Source of the DNA: Galbula dea
Taxonomy: Eukaryota > Chordata > Aves > Piciformes > Galbulidae
DNA: 64,000 nt
Direction of reading: 5' to 3'
Assembly (NCBI GenBank): GCA_013399015.1
Contig: VWZX01001091.1
Location: 248,001-312,000, forward strand
Positions within the stretch are counted from its first letter, which is position 1, and each line of letters starts with the position of its first letter. Shown piece after piece: positions 25,091 through 38,100 of this stretch. The notes under the pieces are model-generated. The model saw only the letters and a list, made by a program, of their open reading frames with translations, did not search any database and was not told the origin of the DNA. The position numbers and the translations under genes were made by a program.

Positions 25091-28000
25091 ACAGGTTTTA
25101 TTTCTGGCAAGGTATCCTGGTCAGACCTTTCACAGGTGCATCCAAATTCAAGAGCAACCTGGTTTTGACTCTGGATTCTTTCCATCCTGGGTTTTACTCT
25201 AGGTTTTTGAAGTTTCTTTCTTAGCCTCTCCCCCTTGGCAGAACTGTCAGCTTCACCTCCTTCCTGCTTTCCTCCTTCCACGGTAGCATTGCCTTCTCTA
25301 GGGCTGTTGACTTCAAACATCTCTGTCTTTGCCAAGGATTCCAGATTTTTCATCATGCAGTCTTAAAAGCTGCTGGAGACAGAATAGGTATTTTCAGTTA
25401 GATATTTTGTTTGCTTTACTCTGTGTCTGCTTAACACCAGAGAGGAGGAAAGCAGGGAGAGGGTTTTTAAGAAAGGGTTTATTCCTGCAAGCCACTCAAT
25501 AGCTGTCACCAGTAGGGCTGAAGGAAGCCTGTGCATAGGGGATGGCAAGTCACAGGGAGAGACTGGCATGTCTTCAGTGCTACCTGGCTGGTGTCACAGA
25601 GTCTTAACACAGTCTCCAGCGTTTCCTTTGCTGTCTCTTTCTGTACTCATGCCCGTTGGTAGGAACTTAGGGAGAGCTGACATCTGCCAAGCAGCTAATT
25701 CCCTCGGGCAATTCCAGTCCTCTGAGCTTGGGACTTTCTGCTGCTGAACAGACTCTGCCAATCTCCACACAGCTAAGCACCCACAGGACTGTCCTTTGCT
25801 TCTTGTTTGGAGTGGAAATATACTCTGGCATACTGCAGTCATGCCCTCATCTTAGTAAGTAGGGAAGCCATGATGATGCAGTTTTCCTGAGAGAACAAAT
25901 ATTTCTATGCCATTAAGCATACTTCAGTAAGTCTCTCTGTCATTCTTCCTGCTGCAGAGAGGTTTGAGTCTGTTGCCCATTTTTGATGCTTAGTAGATAA
26001 GAGAACCAAAGGCATGCAAGTGTTGGAATACATCTTTTTTTTTTCATTTTGATTCCTTCATTCCATCTGTGTTTAGAGAGATAAGAAAGTATTTGGCTAA
26101 GCAATGGAGTTAACTTGGCTCTGGGTTAAATTCTTATTCCCAGGGTCTTCAGCAATACCAATTGCTGTATGCTTTTAGTTTTCCTTCACAGTCTGTATTT
26201 TGTATTGTTCTACTGCATTAGCCTAGCTTTTTTTGTTTTCTTTTTAAGCATGTTTTGGGGAGGGTCTGTCCCTTGCTCTGCATATGCCTGTGATGGGACT
26301 GTTGGACAGATTTGACCTTGCATAGGCATGGGTTTTGTCACTGTTGAGACCTGGGCTTTACCAGCTGGCAGGGTTTCTGTGCTAAGAAGCAGGTAGGTTT
26401 TAAAGTATAGTTAAGGCTTGAGATGAAGAGAATTTACTTGTGCAGTGGTGGCTACACCACAGTGTCCCAGGAGACTAAGCCATGTGTTGTAATGATAGTT
26501 TTTGCAAGGAACTCTAAAGCTAAGAACACTGTAAAATGAATTCAGGTTTCATGAGTAACTCTGCTCTGCAATTAATGCTCTCTTCTTCTTTTATTACTGA
26601 AAAAAAAATTGAATGCATTTTTAAATCCTTTAATCACAAATTTTGAGGCTGATAGCACAGATCCTTTCTCCCATCTTTTGTGAAAGCTTCCTAATTGCCA
26701 CTTTTATTTTGTTTGCCCTCCAAACCCCTGTGTAGTACAGGCAGTGGAGGAGGAAATAGTGTAGCTCTACCCAGATAGCAGGCACTGCCTTGCAGTGCAG
26801 GCTGCTCTTCCCTTCCTAAGTGCTTCAGAGATCTCCTGGGGAAACTCAGAAACCATTTAACTTGGAATCAGCTCTGCTTCTGTGTCCTTATATATGTTGT
26901 TTCTCTACTTGTTTTGATGAGTAACATTTAAAAGCAAGTTTCTGACTGAGCTGATTTGGGCCTGCTGCTGTGTCCTGAAAAACCCCCTGCTCTGGCTGCT
27001 CTTGTCCTCTTATTCTCCCTCCTTAAGAACCCATCCAGAACCCTTTCTCTGCAGAATCACTGTGCAGAGTCAAAGGGAGTTCTCAACCTGCAGTAACCTT
27101 CCCTGGGAGATAAAGTCATGAAGAAATCATGAAGTCATGACAATTAAGATGTTTCACTGTCATGGGAGCTGAGGAGAAGAACAGGTGTTTTGGAGTTCCC
27201 TGTAAATCTTCTTTCTTTCATTCCCTCCACTTTCAGCACTGTAATGATGTCTTTACTCCATGTTTGGTGGGGGTTTTTCATGCTTCTAGTCAATGAACAT
27301 TAGAGTTCATTTTTCTCTCCTGAAGTGTTGAGCTATGAAACTTTCCATCTTGACTTTTTTGTGCTAGATTTCCATTCAATCCCATTGTCACTCCTGCTGA
27401 CAGCTGCTTAGACACTGCTGTTGGTGGGGGCAGAGGGCAGTGGTCCTTACCCTTTCTAGTCCTACCCAGAAAGGTGTCTTTGTATTGCCTCTGTCAGCCT
27501 GGGATCTAAGATGCATTTCCAGCCAGAATTACAGTGTGGCAGGTTTGAAGCAAAGCTGTATCCTGGCTTTTCTGCCCTGTAGGAAGAAGCCTGTTGAGAC
27601 TGTTTCATGACAGCTCTGTTTGAAGGCTAATGTGTTTCATTAGAGAAGTCACCTGCATCCCAGTGACCTTAGAGAGGAGTCACATGCTGCCTCTCCCCTG
27701 TATCTGGTTCTGTGATTCAGTGAATGCATATTAATAGTCTTCTTCTCCAATAAAGAAGCAGCATTTGAACTGTGAAAACACAATGAGTCTTCAAATAACA
27801 TTTCTCATTGCAGCTCCTGGGTCCCCCTGGGGTTTCCATATGTCTCAGCTCCTTGCTGAGCTGTGCAGTGACCCAGTCCCTTGTGGTGCCTGTGTTTCAG
27901 CAGCTAGCACCTGCTGCCAGCTGAAAGCATGTGGGTGTCCTTGGTGTGTTCCCAAATCAACATTGTCTCATTGCTGAACTCTGAAGAGCATTTTATCTTG

Positions 28001-31000
28001 AGGAAGAGAAATGGAGCTTCATGTATGCACACAGGCAGGAGAGTCCCTGCCATTCTTACTGTAAAAAGCACTCCAGTGGAAAAATTAGCCCTAGTGAATA
28101 GTGCCACCCATGGGGGTGATGGCCTTTGTTCATCTCATCCTGCTTCAGTGATTTTATTAACAGCAAAAATTTGCAAAACCATTCTAGCATTCCCAGTTCA
28201 CAGCTGTGTAATATCTGTTACCTTCCTGGCTGGGCAATAAGCTGTCACAGGCAAAAAGAAAGAGATTAAAGCTTGGCTTTGTTTCTGTTAGGCCTGGCCT
28301 CTTCATATTCTGCTGTTAGGAATAAGCACATGAGTGTAAACTACTGCATGATTTAGCAGGTTGGCACTACAAAACCCAGTTTGAAATGTCTTTGCTTCTG
28401 TAGGATCTTATTTCTTGAAGCATAGGTTCTTCATCTTAGACATCTGGGAAGGGGCCTGCTCCTTCCCTGAGCTGTGCCTGGTGTTTCTCTGGCTCCTGTT
28501 CTGGTCCCCAGCCCAGCTGTCAGTCTGGGGTTCTGCACTTCTCTCTTGATCACAGTCATACAGAACTGTTCTTGAGAAGTCTCTGGCAGATACAAAGCAA
28601 AAGCTCATGTGACAGTGGGAATGAATAATCACATCACTTCAAGGGATGTTCAGCAACTAAAGGCAGAGACATCAGAAAGCCAGTAGGTACAGCTCATAGA
28701 AGCATGTTCTTTGTCACTTGTAAACTTCAAATAGGACTGACTGACTACTGAGTTCTGGGTAGCCCAAAGAGCTGCTGGTTGCTGAGTTTTCATTTAAGTT
28801 TGTATATGTGTCTGTGTTGTGGGTGATCTCTCAGATCTCCAGCTCTTCTCAGCAATGTACAGCTTGGACATGTCTGAGCCAAGCTGCAAATCTGTCCCTG
28901 TACTGAGATGAGTCTCTCAGAACCACTACCAGTGCCTCTCTGTTCAATCACTCTTTTCTCCAAACAGTAACTACTTCAGAGCATTTTGTGAATAGTTTTG
29001 GACTCTTCATATGCTACAGCATGTTCCTGCCATTGAAAAGGCATTTCTGTTCTTCAGAAGGGCTCCCTGCTTATTTGTGGTAAGTGCAAGGTGGAAGTGA
29101 GCTCTGCAGCAGCATTAACTTGTGCTGGATGCAGTGTCAAAACAGGAGTTTGTGCCTCATGGCTTACTTTTGAGCTTATCTTCAGCAAGCTCAGCTTTTT
29201 TGAGCCTGGTGCAATGATACTAGGGCTTTGATACTTACTGTGAGCCTTCTCCTTTAAAAAAAACAAAATAAAAATAGCTTTAAGCCTTTTCCTGTATTTG
29301 GGGTTTCCAGGAAGTTTAGCACATTTGTTATCTTTTGCTTGCATTTCCTATTTTGCCTTTTGAACAGTGAAATTATTGACCAGGTTGCCTGAAGATCAGA
29401 ATCCTTAAAGCCAGCAGGAAGCTGCTGTGCTTCTCTAAAACTGTTTACTGGAGACTTGCCACACATGTGCTTTGTGTTATTTCCACAACAGAAAACTGTC
29501 CTTATTCACAAAACTAGATAAAATATCCTGTGGCTTTATTTCTTAGCACCATCTATTTTTGATAACTGATTTCCTAGCCAGGAGAAATGTGGCAGATGCA
29601 GTCTACCTGTAAATCAGTATTTACACTATCTGGGAAGAAAAGTGTAATAACTCAGCTGAGACAGAGGAAACAAAACAAGCATGATGTGCAAGACCAGGTA
29701 CTTCTGGGTTAGCAAGAAAGCACTCAAGAGCTCATCTGTTGAAAGTGAGGAAGGAGGAGAGCTGGAGTTCCAGCTGAACACAGGATAAACAGCAGCCAAA
29801 AGTATGCTGTGGCTCTCAGAAAACATAATCTTAGGATGGTTTGGACAGTGCTTTTACTATAGGAATGTAACAGGTCACAGCATGGCACTCAGTTTTGTAG
29901 TTTGGGGGGTTTTTAATCTCTCTATTAAAAAGCTCAATCAGATAGAGGAGATTTAATGAACAGGAAAATCTTAGGAAGCTGGCTTTTTTGTAAAGGTAAA
30001 ATGAAGTCAAAGGGCAAAGCATAGGGGAGGAAACCAAGAGAAATGGTGATGTTGGCTGAAGGGGAATTAGGTAAAAATTGTTACTACCTTTAGTCCAGAT
30101 ATTAGGGAAAATTTCACATGGAGATTTGAGTAAGATTCTGAAGAAGCAGTGACAACAAGAACTGGAAAACAGCTTTTAGGGTAAATCTTGATTGTTCCTG
30201 AAATAGGTGCTGTGGGATGGTTGCCTGCAAGAGGGGAAGCTGGAACCTGGCTCTGAAGCAGACTTCTTCCACTTCTCTGGTACAGGTACAACTGAAAGCT
30301 CAGCTGGGTTTCACTTGGGCTCTTCAGAGCCCTCAGTGCAGGGAGGGCACGTGAAGTACTCTGCAGAGATTGCCTCTTTGCTTGTTTACCCTGGCTTGGT
30401 TGCCAGCATGTTGCAGCACTGTGTATCACACACAGAGATTATCTAATCTTTGCCCTGACTTTGGCTGGTTTAACTGAAAGATTAGTTCCTGGGATAACAG
30501 TTTAGAATTTGCTTAGCACTGTTATCTGCTCCAAATATTAGATTTCTCTGGCTTGGAGGAAGGAGTCACATTACTTCCTATTGAGCAACCAAGGTGGTAA
30601 GATCTGTGTTAGCATCCTTGCAGTGGAAGAAAGGAAGTTAGGCTCTAAAGTTATTGCTAAATTCTACTTGTTTGGTTTTAGTTTACTCAATAAACTGCAT
30701 ATTGTAGCAGTGTGCCCCCAGCATCCTGGGTTGGACATTCAGTTACTTGTGCCCATAAAACTGATAATCTGGTGGCCAATGATGTGAGCAACACTTCCTT
30801 TTCAGTTGAACAGAAGTTGCTCAACGTTACAGCACCTTCCTCCTCTTCCCCCAAGCACAGCTGAGCAGCACACAGATGCCTGGGCAGAAGCAGCCTTTTG
30901 CAAGACCCATGGCATAAGGGAAACCTTTTCAGCTCTAGCTAACAATTCAGATCTAATCTAAGTCACCAGAAAAAAACACAACCATTATCACCACAGGGTT

Positions 31001-31495
31001 TATTGTAGGGCTTCTGCAGCTGAGCTAAATGACTCAAACCCAGTTCCCAGTAGGTAAATCTGTAATCCACAAAGCAGCTGTCACAGGTGGCAGTATTTGA
31101 TGTACTTCACCATTCAATGAGCCAAAAAATGCAGGCTTAGGAAAACATGGAGTCTGAATTCAGTTTTAAAGGAGGGGTAGCCCAAAGGCTAGAACTCTGG
31201 ATAAGGGTATCCTAGAAGTTTGATAAACCCCTGCTTTCCTCTGTTGAAGGAGACAGGCTTGACTTTATCTCTCATTTGTACAGCTGGAAGGAAGAGTGGC
31301 ATATACAAAATAGGTCATTTAAGGGAATCTCAGAGCTAAGTGGGATAACATTCTGAGACTAGCAAGTTTATGCTGCTTTAACCTGCATATCAAAGTTTTC
31401 CATCCCTGTGATGTGCTCTTCAGAGCACAGAGTTCTCTAGAAAACATGTAACAGCAATGCAGAGCTGTACTCCAAGCCTGTTGTAGGTGTGGTCA
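25091..31495. other. Intergenic, no recognised gene
   Basis: More than 6 kb without CR1 copies and without an exon I can identify. Several minus-strand open frames (25066-25356, 28408-28632, 30067-30429) have protein-like composition or a splice-like flank. None resembles a family I know and they may be chance. Confidence 0.4.
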
Positions 31496-31500
31496 AAACA

Positions 31501-32390
31501 TGTATCCGTGGTCTCTTCAAAAACTTGTGTACCATCTTTGTGGCTAAAAGAAACACACTAAAAAGATGTAATTTAAGAAGTTCCAAATGTCTGAGAGAGC
31601 CACACGGGGTGTGGAGCCCCCAGGAAGGAGCTGCACCAAGGAGGATGCTGCCACCTGCCCTGCACATGGCTGGAGATAGCCCTGCCTGCTCTACCCACCT
31701 GGAGATGCTACAGGAACTTCATGGCTCCAGCTCAGCTGCAGCTGCATGGCTGTTGCTTCTGGCCCTGTTTTATCTTGTTTCTGCCCCTGCTCGTGGAGGG
31801 CACCAGATTGGGGCTCCAGCTCGTGGACAGCTCTGGCTAGTCTCAGCTCCAGCACATTTCAGGTCCAGCTCATGGATGGCTCCTTTGTTTACAGCTTCAG
31901 CAAGTTTCAGTTCCATTTCATGTGTGGCTCCAGCTCATTTCAGCTCCTGGTTGTTGCAACTCCAGCTCATTTGTTTCTGCTCTTTCTTTGTTTCAGGTCC
32001 AGCTGCAGCTTATTCTTGCTTCCAGCACATTTTAGGCTCTAGCAGGTTTCATCTTCTCTGGCTCCATTTTGGCTCTTCTTAATTACAGCTTGTTCTTGTT
32101 CACAGGCTTTTCACAGGCTTGTAGATCAATCACTGTCATAACTTGAATATGAACTGTCCTAATTGTACATTGTTTAAATACAGACTGAGTTAATGACTAT
32201 TCCAGCTGTTGTATACACTTTGAATAAAGAGCTGGACATGAAAAGTGCCTTTTGCTTCAGAGACTCTCTCAGATGACGAGTTTGGCCTGCTGTGTGCCAG
32301 CTTCTTGCCAACACCCTACCCAGTTTCCAAAACCCTCCCATGCCCCCCTGCACCTGTGGCCAATGTGGCCCCTGGGTCTGACCCCATAAA
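31501..32390 (+). repeat. Possible solo LTR or degenerate minisatellite-bearing element
   Basis: From about 31720 to 32060 the motif GCTCCAGCTCATTTCAGCTC recurs in degenerate form many times. Further right come a TTTAAATAC box, AATAAAGAGCTGGACATG at about 32223 and CTTCAGAGACTCTCTC, an order that resembles an LTR U3-R-U5. The boundaries are guessed. AAACA occurs at 31496-31500 before a TG and again at 32388-32392, but the right end does not finish in a clean CA, so the duplication is weak evidence. Confidence 0.3.
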
Positions 32391-32403
32391 CAGCACTCAC
32401 AGA

Positions 32404-32735
32404 GGATCACAGAATGCTAGGAGTTGGAAGGGACCTCAGATCATCTAGTTCAACCCCACCCCCGCCCCCGCTACAGCAGGTTCACTTAGATGAGGTTGCT
32501 CAGGATCATGTCCAGATGGGTTCTGCAAATCTCCAGAGAAGACTTCACAGCCTCTCTAGGCAACCTGTTCCAGTCCTCTGCCACCCTCAAACAAAAGATT
32601 ATGTTTAGGTGGAACTTCTTGCATTCTAGTTTGTGGCCACTGTCCCATGTCCTGTCACAGGGCAACATTGATAAAGAGTTTGGCCCCATCCTCTCTCCAC
32701 TTGCCTTTTAGATATTGATAAGACCCCCTCTCAGT
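32404..32735 (-). mobile_element. CR1 LINE 3' fragment
   Basis: Reverse-complement CR1: GATCACAGAATGCTAGGAGT, TTGGAAGGGACCTCAGATCA, GGCAACCTGTTCCAGTCCTC. It is interrupted by a C-rich expansion at about 32455-32472 and abuts the orphan CpG island. Confidence 0.9.
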
Positions 32736-32879
32736 CTCTGACCGGACTCCATCTCTGCTCCAAACCCCCAGCCCTGCCCCAGGAGCCCATTTCCCAGTCC
32801 TAAATAGGCAAGATTTGGGCTCCGTCTTCAAGCCTGGGAGACACCCGACTCAGTCTGTGCTGCTGAGCCCCAGAACCAG

Positions 32880-33990
32880 CTGCAGGATCTGGGTTTCGAG
32901 TCCCACAAACACTTCGCTGAGTCTCCGGCACCGACTCCCAGCCATACTCTGCAGTGTAGGGAACAGCCCCGGGAACCCCGTACGGGGCACGGGAGCGGCC
33001 CGGAGGCACCCGCGGGGAGGGCAAGGCCTCATGCGGCCACGGGCAGCTCGGGTAACGACGAGGGACAAGCGGCAGGCTCCGGTACTCTGGCCTTTTTACC
33101 CGGCGCCCAGAGTTCCTGCTCCTGTTGCTGCAGAGCCACCGCGGCCACCCGAACACCCGCACTCGCCCACTTTCCCTGCCTCCGAGAGCCCTGTGTGACC
33201 GTAACCCCACCAGGCCTGCGCACGCACCTCCTCTTCCGGCCCTGGCGTCTCTACTGGGGCGGAGGCTGGAGCAGTGTTCTTGGACGTGATGCCCCGCACC
33301 TACCGAGGTCCGGCAGCTTCCACTAGTGCTGTGGGGAGGCCGGGCCTGGGTTTCGGCGGGCCTAAAGACTGGTGCCGGTGGGAGAGTCGCGGCCTCGGTG
33401 TCAGTCTTTCCCCCGCCTCCTGCCTCGTCCTCTCCGTTCTGGTGCTGCAGGCAGGAGGAGCTGCGGTCCGGGGCCGTGCCCGAGCCGGGAGATTCCCCCG
33501 GCCTAGCCAAGGCCCAAGGCGGGGAGTGGGGCCGGGAGCGGAGCCCCGTAGCCGAAGCCTTCCCTCGCTACCCACCCCTGCCGGAGGGCAGCGGGGTGAG
33601 CCGTAGCTCTGCAGGCGCCAGTGTCACGGAACCGGCGCCGAGAGCTCCGCGCAGACACCCAGTAAACTCTGGGAACCGGCACTGCCTGTCCAGGCACGGT
33701 CTGACCCGATCCCGCACCGCGGCTTGGGGAACCGGGGTACCGAGCCCGTGAGCACCGACCGGGAAATGGCCAGGGGAGAGGACAGGACTGTCTGGCTTCT
33801 CAACGCGCCTTTTGCCTCTGGGCTTTCCCTGGAGGGAGGCCCGGCCCGCCCCAGGGAGACTTCAGGCATGAGCCCAAACACGCGAGACTGGGCTCTGCTG
33901 CCAAGCCCTGGACCAGCAGCGTGGGGCCAGTTCCAAGCCCCAAAGCGACGGGCTCGGCATGGTCTCCATAGTCAAATCCTAAAGCTGCCC
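32880..33990. promoter_or_regulatory. Orphan CpG island with promoter-type motifs
   Basis: About 1.1 kb of dense CpG and high G+C between FAM241A and SLC20A2, not at the start of any gene I can identify. An NRF1-like site (TGCGCACGCA, 33217-33226) lies beside an ETS/GABP-like site (CTTCCGG, 33233-33239), a pairing common at housekeeping promoters. Splice-donor matches leave on both strands: GTAGGT on minus at 33303-33298 and GGTGAG on plus at 33595-33600. Long open frames here, such as minus 32800-33510, are what GC-rich DNA gives by chance. The direction and the gene it serves are unknown. Confidence 0.65.
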
Positions 33991-34844
33991 GAATTACCAA
34001 GACAGGCACTTTTTCAGTGGTAACTTACATATGCATATATATGAGGTAAAAGCAACTATATGCCAGGCTGGTCTGAAAACTAGCACCTCCACTTTTCGGT
34101 CTTACATCCACTAGAGCTAGGAAAATAGTGGCTTTGTACATTATATGTACTTGCATGGTCTGAGGCATGTCATCTAATGCCATATTTGTAAAGGTATTTA
34201 GAGACAGTTAAATTCTACTGAGAACAGTGCCTTAGCAGCTCTTTAAGACCTTTCCTTTGTGTATGCTTAAGTTACCTGGATGTGAAAACAAAAGCAAGCA
34301 GTAAAACATTTCCTTGAAGTAACATAGCATTCAAGTCTGAGATACTGAGGTAGTTTGGTGATGGAAGGGGGGGGGGTGTCCTTCAGGAATCCCTAACAAG
34401 GATTCTCCACGTGTCTCTTAATCCCATCATATACCTGACACAAATCAGACATTCCTTGGCCCAACTCATCAGCTCCAGCATGCAAGAGGAGAAGGAAGGA
34501 CCTCTTGGAGACCCCTCATAAGGTCTTTTGCCACCCAGGCACTATCAGCAGGTCCTGGACTATAGGAACATTTTCCCTTTGGGCTGAACTGAGCTGCATC
34601 AAAATCAGCATCCTCCCTCTGAACAGGTCACTTTGCTCATCAGTTCCCTCAGAAGGGTCATTCAAGAGCTGCTTTGTTCTGTCGTGTGGGACATAGGTCA
34701 AGTTGTATGATAACTAGGGCCTCTGGCAGGCTTTAGAAAGGTCAGGTTTTTATACAAGCCTGTTCTAAGAGCCTCAAAATCTCCTGAATTAAGTCCTGTT
34801 GTTATGTGCCCAGCAATCCCAGCCATTGAGTTCTTTCCCACCTG

Positions 34845-35160
34845 GTGTTAGGATGGAATATCAATATTTGTCACTTGTTATTTACGGATAAAGAGGTGGC
34901 ATTTCAGAGGACGCTGGCTCCTGCTTTTAATAGGCTTAGGCGAGAGGATGAGTTCTTTGCCACGTTCTTTCTCGTTGTACCACTTGATGGCACACTTGCA
35001 TTAGCCCACTGCAGGCTGAAGGCAGAACGAATCAAACAGGTGGTGTCCAAAGTTGTTCCACTTAATTGGCTTTGCATCATGGATGAACCTGCTGAATTGA
35101 TTAAAGGACTCTAACACTGTAGTATCAAGTAGGAATAAGCAGGGCATGCAAAATAATTAC
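34845..35160. promoter_or_regulatory. Candidate conserved non-coding element
   Basis: In AT-rich surroundings this segment keeps several CpGs (TTACGG, GGACGC, GGCGAG, CCACGT, CTCGTT). It ends with ATGCAAAATAATTAC, a POU/homeodomain-like composite. One 89-codon + strand frame is open through it but matches no known family. I rate an enhancer-type element as likelier than an exon. This rests on composition only. Confidence 0.3.
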
Positions 35161-38100
35161 ACGAAGAAAACTGTACTTCACAGTTTTAATCCCAGATACT
35201 GCCTGGACAGTTCATTATTTTTTCCATCTTCACAGTAAGTTTGGTAAGAAATTTGATTTACTTTGACTTTCTGAGCCCTTTCTTTCAAGTTTTCCTTGCC
35301 TAGTGTTTTCTTTATCTGAAGGTTTCTTCATCACGTGTTGCTAGACAGTAAATGGATATTGATTCCTATCCTATAAGAGATAAAACTATGATCCAACTTT
35401 ATAGCAAAGCAAAAATTCTCCACTGGGCTGTGTCAGGTTAATGAGCATGAGGTGTATCACATATGCCACTTATCTCTAAATAAATACATCAGTTAATGCT
35501 GCAGATGGCCACAGGTAGAAACAACTTGCTGGTTTGTAGGGGTTTATGACTTCACAAAGAATGTGGTAAGACATTTAGCAGCTCTTCATATGCAGAACCT
35601 TAATGGCAAATATGAACAACCTGAGGCTGCCTACAGCATCTGAAGTTACTGAGAGGCTTTGAAACACACTGGCCTGATTTCCTCCATTACCCTCTGAACT
35701 GGGTTGGCAGTGGTAAGTAAGTCCAGCTTCAGGAAAAGTGACTGCTGAACAATGATAGCAGTAAAGCTCTGCAGCCTTTCTCAGTTGTATTTGGTGGAAA
35801 TACAGCCTTTGAATCTTCAGTCTGGAACCAGCTGAGCAGAATAAGAGCAAGTACCCTGGTGGATTGGAGAATAGTTTAGTGCAGGAGAAACACTGCTTGC
35901 TTTGCTCTGGGACCACCCTCCCTGCGCCCCCATCCAAAAAGTCAGTGGCCACCTCTGCTCTGTATCGAATACTGGCGTGAAAATAAAAGCAACAGATTAC
36001 AAGTTGAATCTGTTCCACCAGAGGCCATGTAACGTGGTGAATTTGGGGGAGGGCCACTGTCATCTGTAGCCATCATTTCTCTTCTGATATTGCATCAGCA
36101 GCTTGTACTTCCACCATTATTCATCTGCCTCAGTCACAACCTCTTGACCTTTGAAGGCTATTTTGATACTGTTTTAGTGTGTCCTTTCTACCTTATTTAC
36201 CCTTTCTGCTTATCCCAGCAGTTGTGGGTTTTATCAACACCATCTGCAAACATCTCTCAGTTACTAATGGTTCTTACAAACTTTACTCTTACAAGGTAGA
36301 ACTTTTTGTCTCTAGGCATTCCTATGTGAAGGGGAACTGGAGTCATTTTCAGTAACAAAAGAAATATCTTCACATTGATTTGCTGTAAACTACCCAAAAT
36401 GAAATACTAAAGTAAACAAGAAGTCTTTGTTCCAAATATACTCAGTGAATCCAGGAGATGGTCTTCAAATTATATCTGAAAGCATTCACTTCAGCCTTCA
36501 TAAAGGAAGAGGAACTCTGCCCTAATGAATGTTATTTTGGATAAAGACAAGGAGAGGAAAGATGGCTTTTTATGGAAGAGAACAACCTGCAAATTGATAC
36601 AGCCTTTTAACCTCTTTCTGCAGTGCTTGGAAACAGTAACCCTAACAAGTAGAAAGGTTTTTTAGCCAACCTTTACATAACGTAACTCTTGAAGAATCAT
36701 TGAAGTGCTGTCTCAAAGGTTCCTGCATCCAAATTCTTCACAGTGCTTAGAAAAACTACTCAAAACTTTGGCAAGCAGGTAGCCACAGGATATGGCTCTG
36801 ACCTCTGAAAACTGGGTGCATTCACCTTTGTCTACCACCCAAAGCTTGCCTTTGAATTGAATTTGTACAGTTTGCTCCATAAGGTGACCAAGCTCTTCAC
36901 AGTGCTTTGGTCTAGTCTGAAGTTTCCTTTCTCCTGTTCACCATCAGTTCTTGTGCCAGTTCTCCACTGCTTTTGGTGTATTTTGAGCAGCACTTAACCC
37001 CAGCCTGCTGTGACAGGCACTTTATCAGTGCAACAAAGCATCTCTGCTCTTGTGGGAAACAGAGGTCATTGTCTGTCTGGAAGCAACCAAGACTTACTAC
37101 AGGTTGTCATGCACAGTCAGAGGCTTGTCATCTTTATGTTGACTAGTCCATGAGTGTGAGAAACATACCACATGCAATTTCCATTTCAGAGCTCACCAGG
37201 AATCCCTGAGAAGCATGAATGAGTGCAAGGAGTCAGGTATGAAGAAAATTATTCAGATCAGAAACCCTGGGCAGTTCCAGATGTGCCTGCTTTCCATAGA
37301 AATCAAGAGGGTTCTTAAAACTGTCTTAGGAGATCAAGAGAAGCTCATCCTTTAGACTGTGCACCAAGATAGCAAGATAACATTTTCATATTAACCTTCC
37401 TGTATCCCAGCCCCCTCAACCCCAAAGCAAAAAAAAGGCAGTAAATTCTCTCACAGTAGGAAAACAGTTTTAGTATCATCCAAAAATGTTTTGGTGCTTC
37501 TCCACCTAGTGAGGAGCACCTTCCTTTGGTTCACTTCAAGGCAGTGCAAGACATCCTACTTGTCTTTTCCCTTACACTGACAACTTCATCTGCAGACAGA
37601 GGCATCCCCTCCCTTTGTGCTAGAGGAGGAATACAGGCTGTTGGTACACCTGGCTTTTAGAAGCTGAAACCCTCAGCTGCTCTTACAATGAGAGATCAGA
37701 AAAAAGGATCCTATTCTTCAGCAGCAGATGAAATTCTGTAGCTGCATGAGCCCCTCACAGCAGAGGAACTGGCATGCCCCATGCTGCTGTGCAGGAAGAT
37801 CCCACCTAGGAGCTGGCTGCAACTCAGCAATGAAGAAGACTGGCCATCAGCAGGGCACCTGCTGCTCTTCTTCCTCCCTGTGAAGCACAGCAATGAACAG
37901 TGACCTACAGCAAACACCTGCACTGTGGCACCACTGCCAAGCAGTAGCAAATGTCACATCCTTGAATTGAGGGTTATTAGATGAGAAGTCATGATTTGAA
38001 GCTCATCTTCCTGAAGTTGGCAGTTTGGTGTCAGCTGGGGGAGATGCAAAGAGCCATGCAACTCAAAACACCTGTTTGTGCTTGGTTTCTAGGCACCAGC

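Noticed and set aside
31489..32082. 197-codon open frame on the + strand
   Set aside because: Its residues follow the degenerate GCTCCAGCTC repeat (Ser/Ala/Leu/Phe-rich in phase with the DNA repeat), there is no splice or promoter context, and it matches no protein family.
32800..33510. 236-codon open frame on the minus strand
   Set aside because: Lies in a CpG island where stop codons are rare by composition; other frames and the opposite strand are also open, and the Arg/Pro/Ser/Gly make-up is what GC-rich DNA gives.
35575..36063. 162-codon open frame on the minus strand
   Set aside because: Long for AT-rich DNA, but no domain, no ordered splice sites and no neighbouring exon; chance is not excluded.
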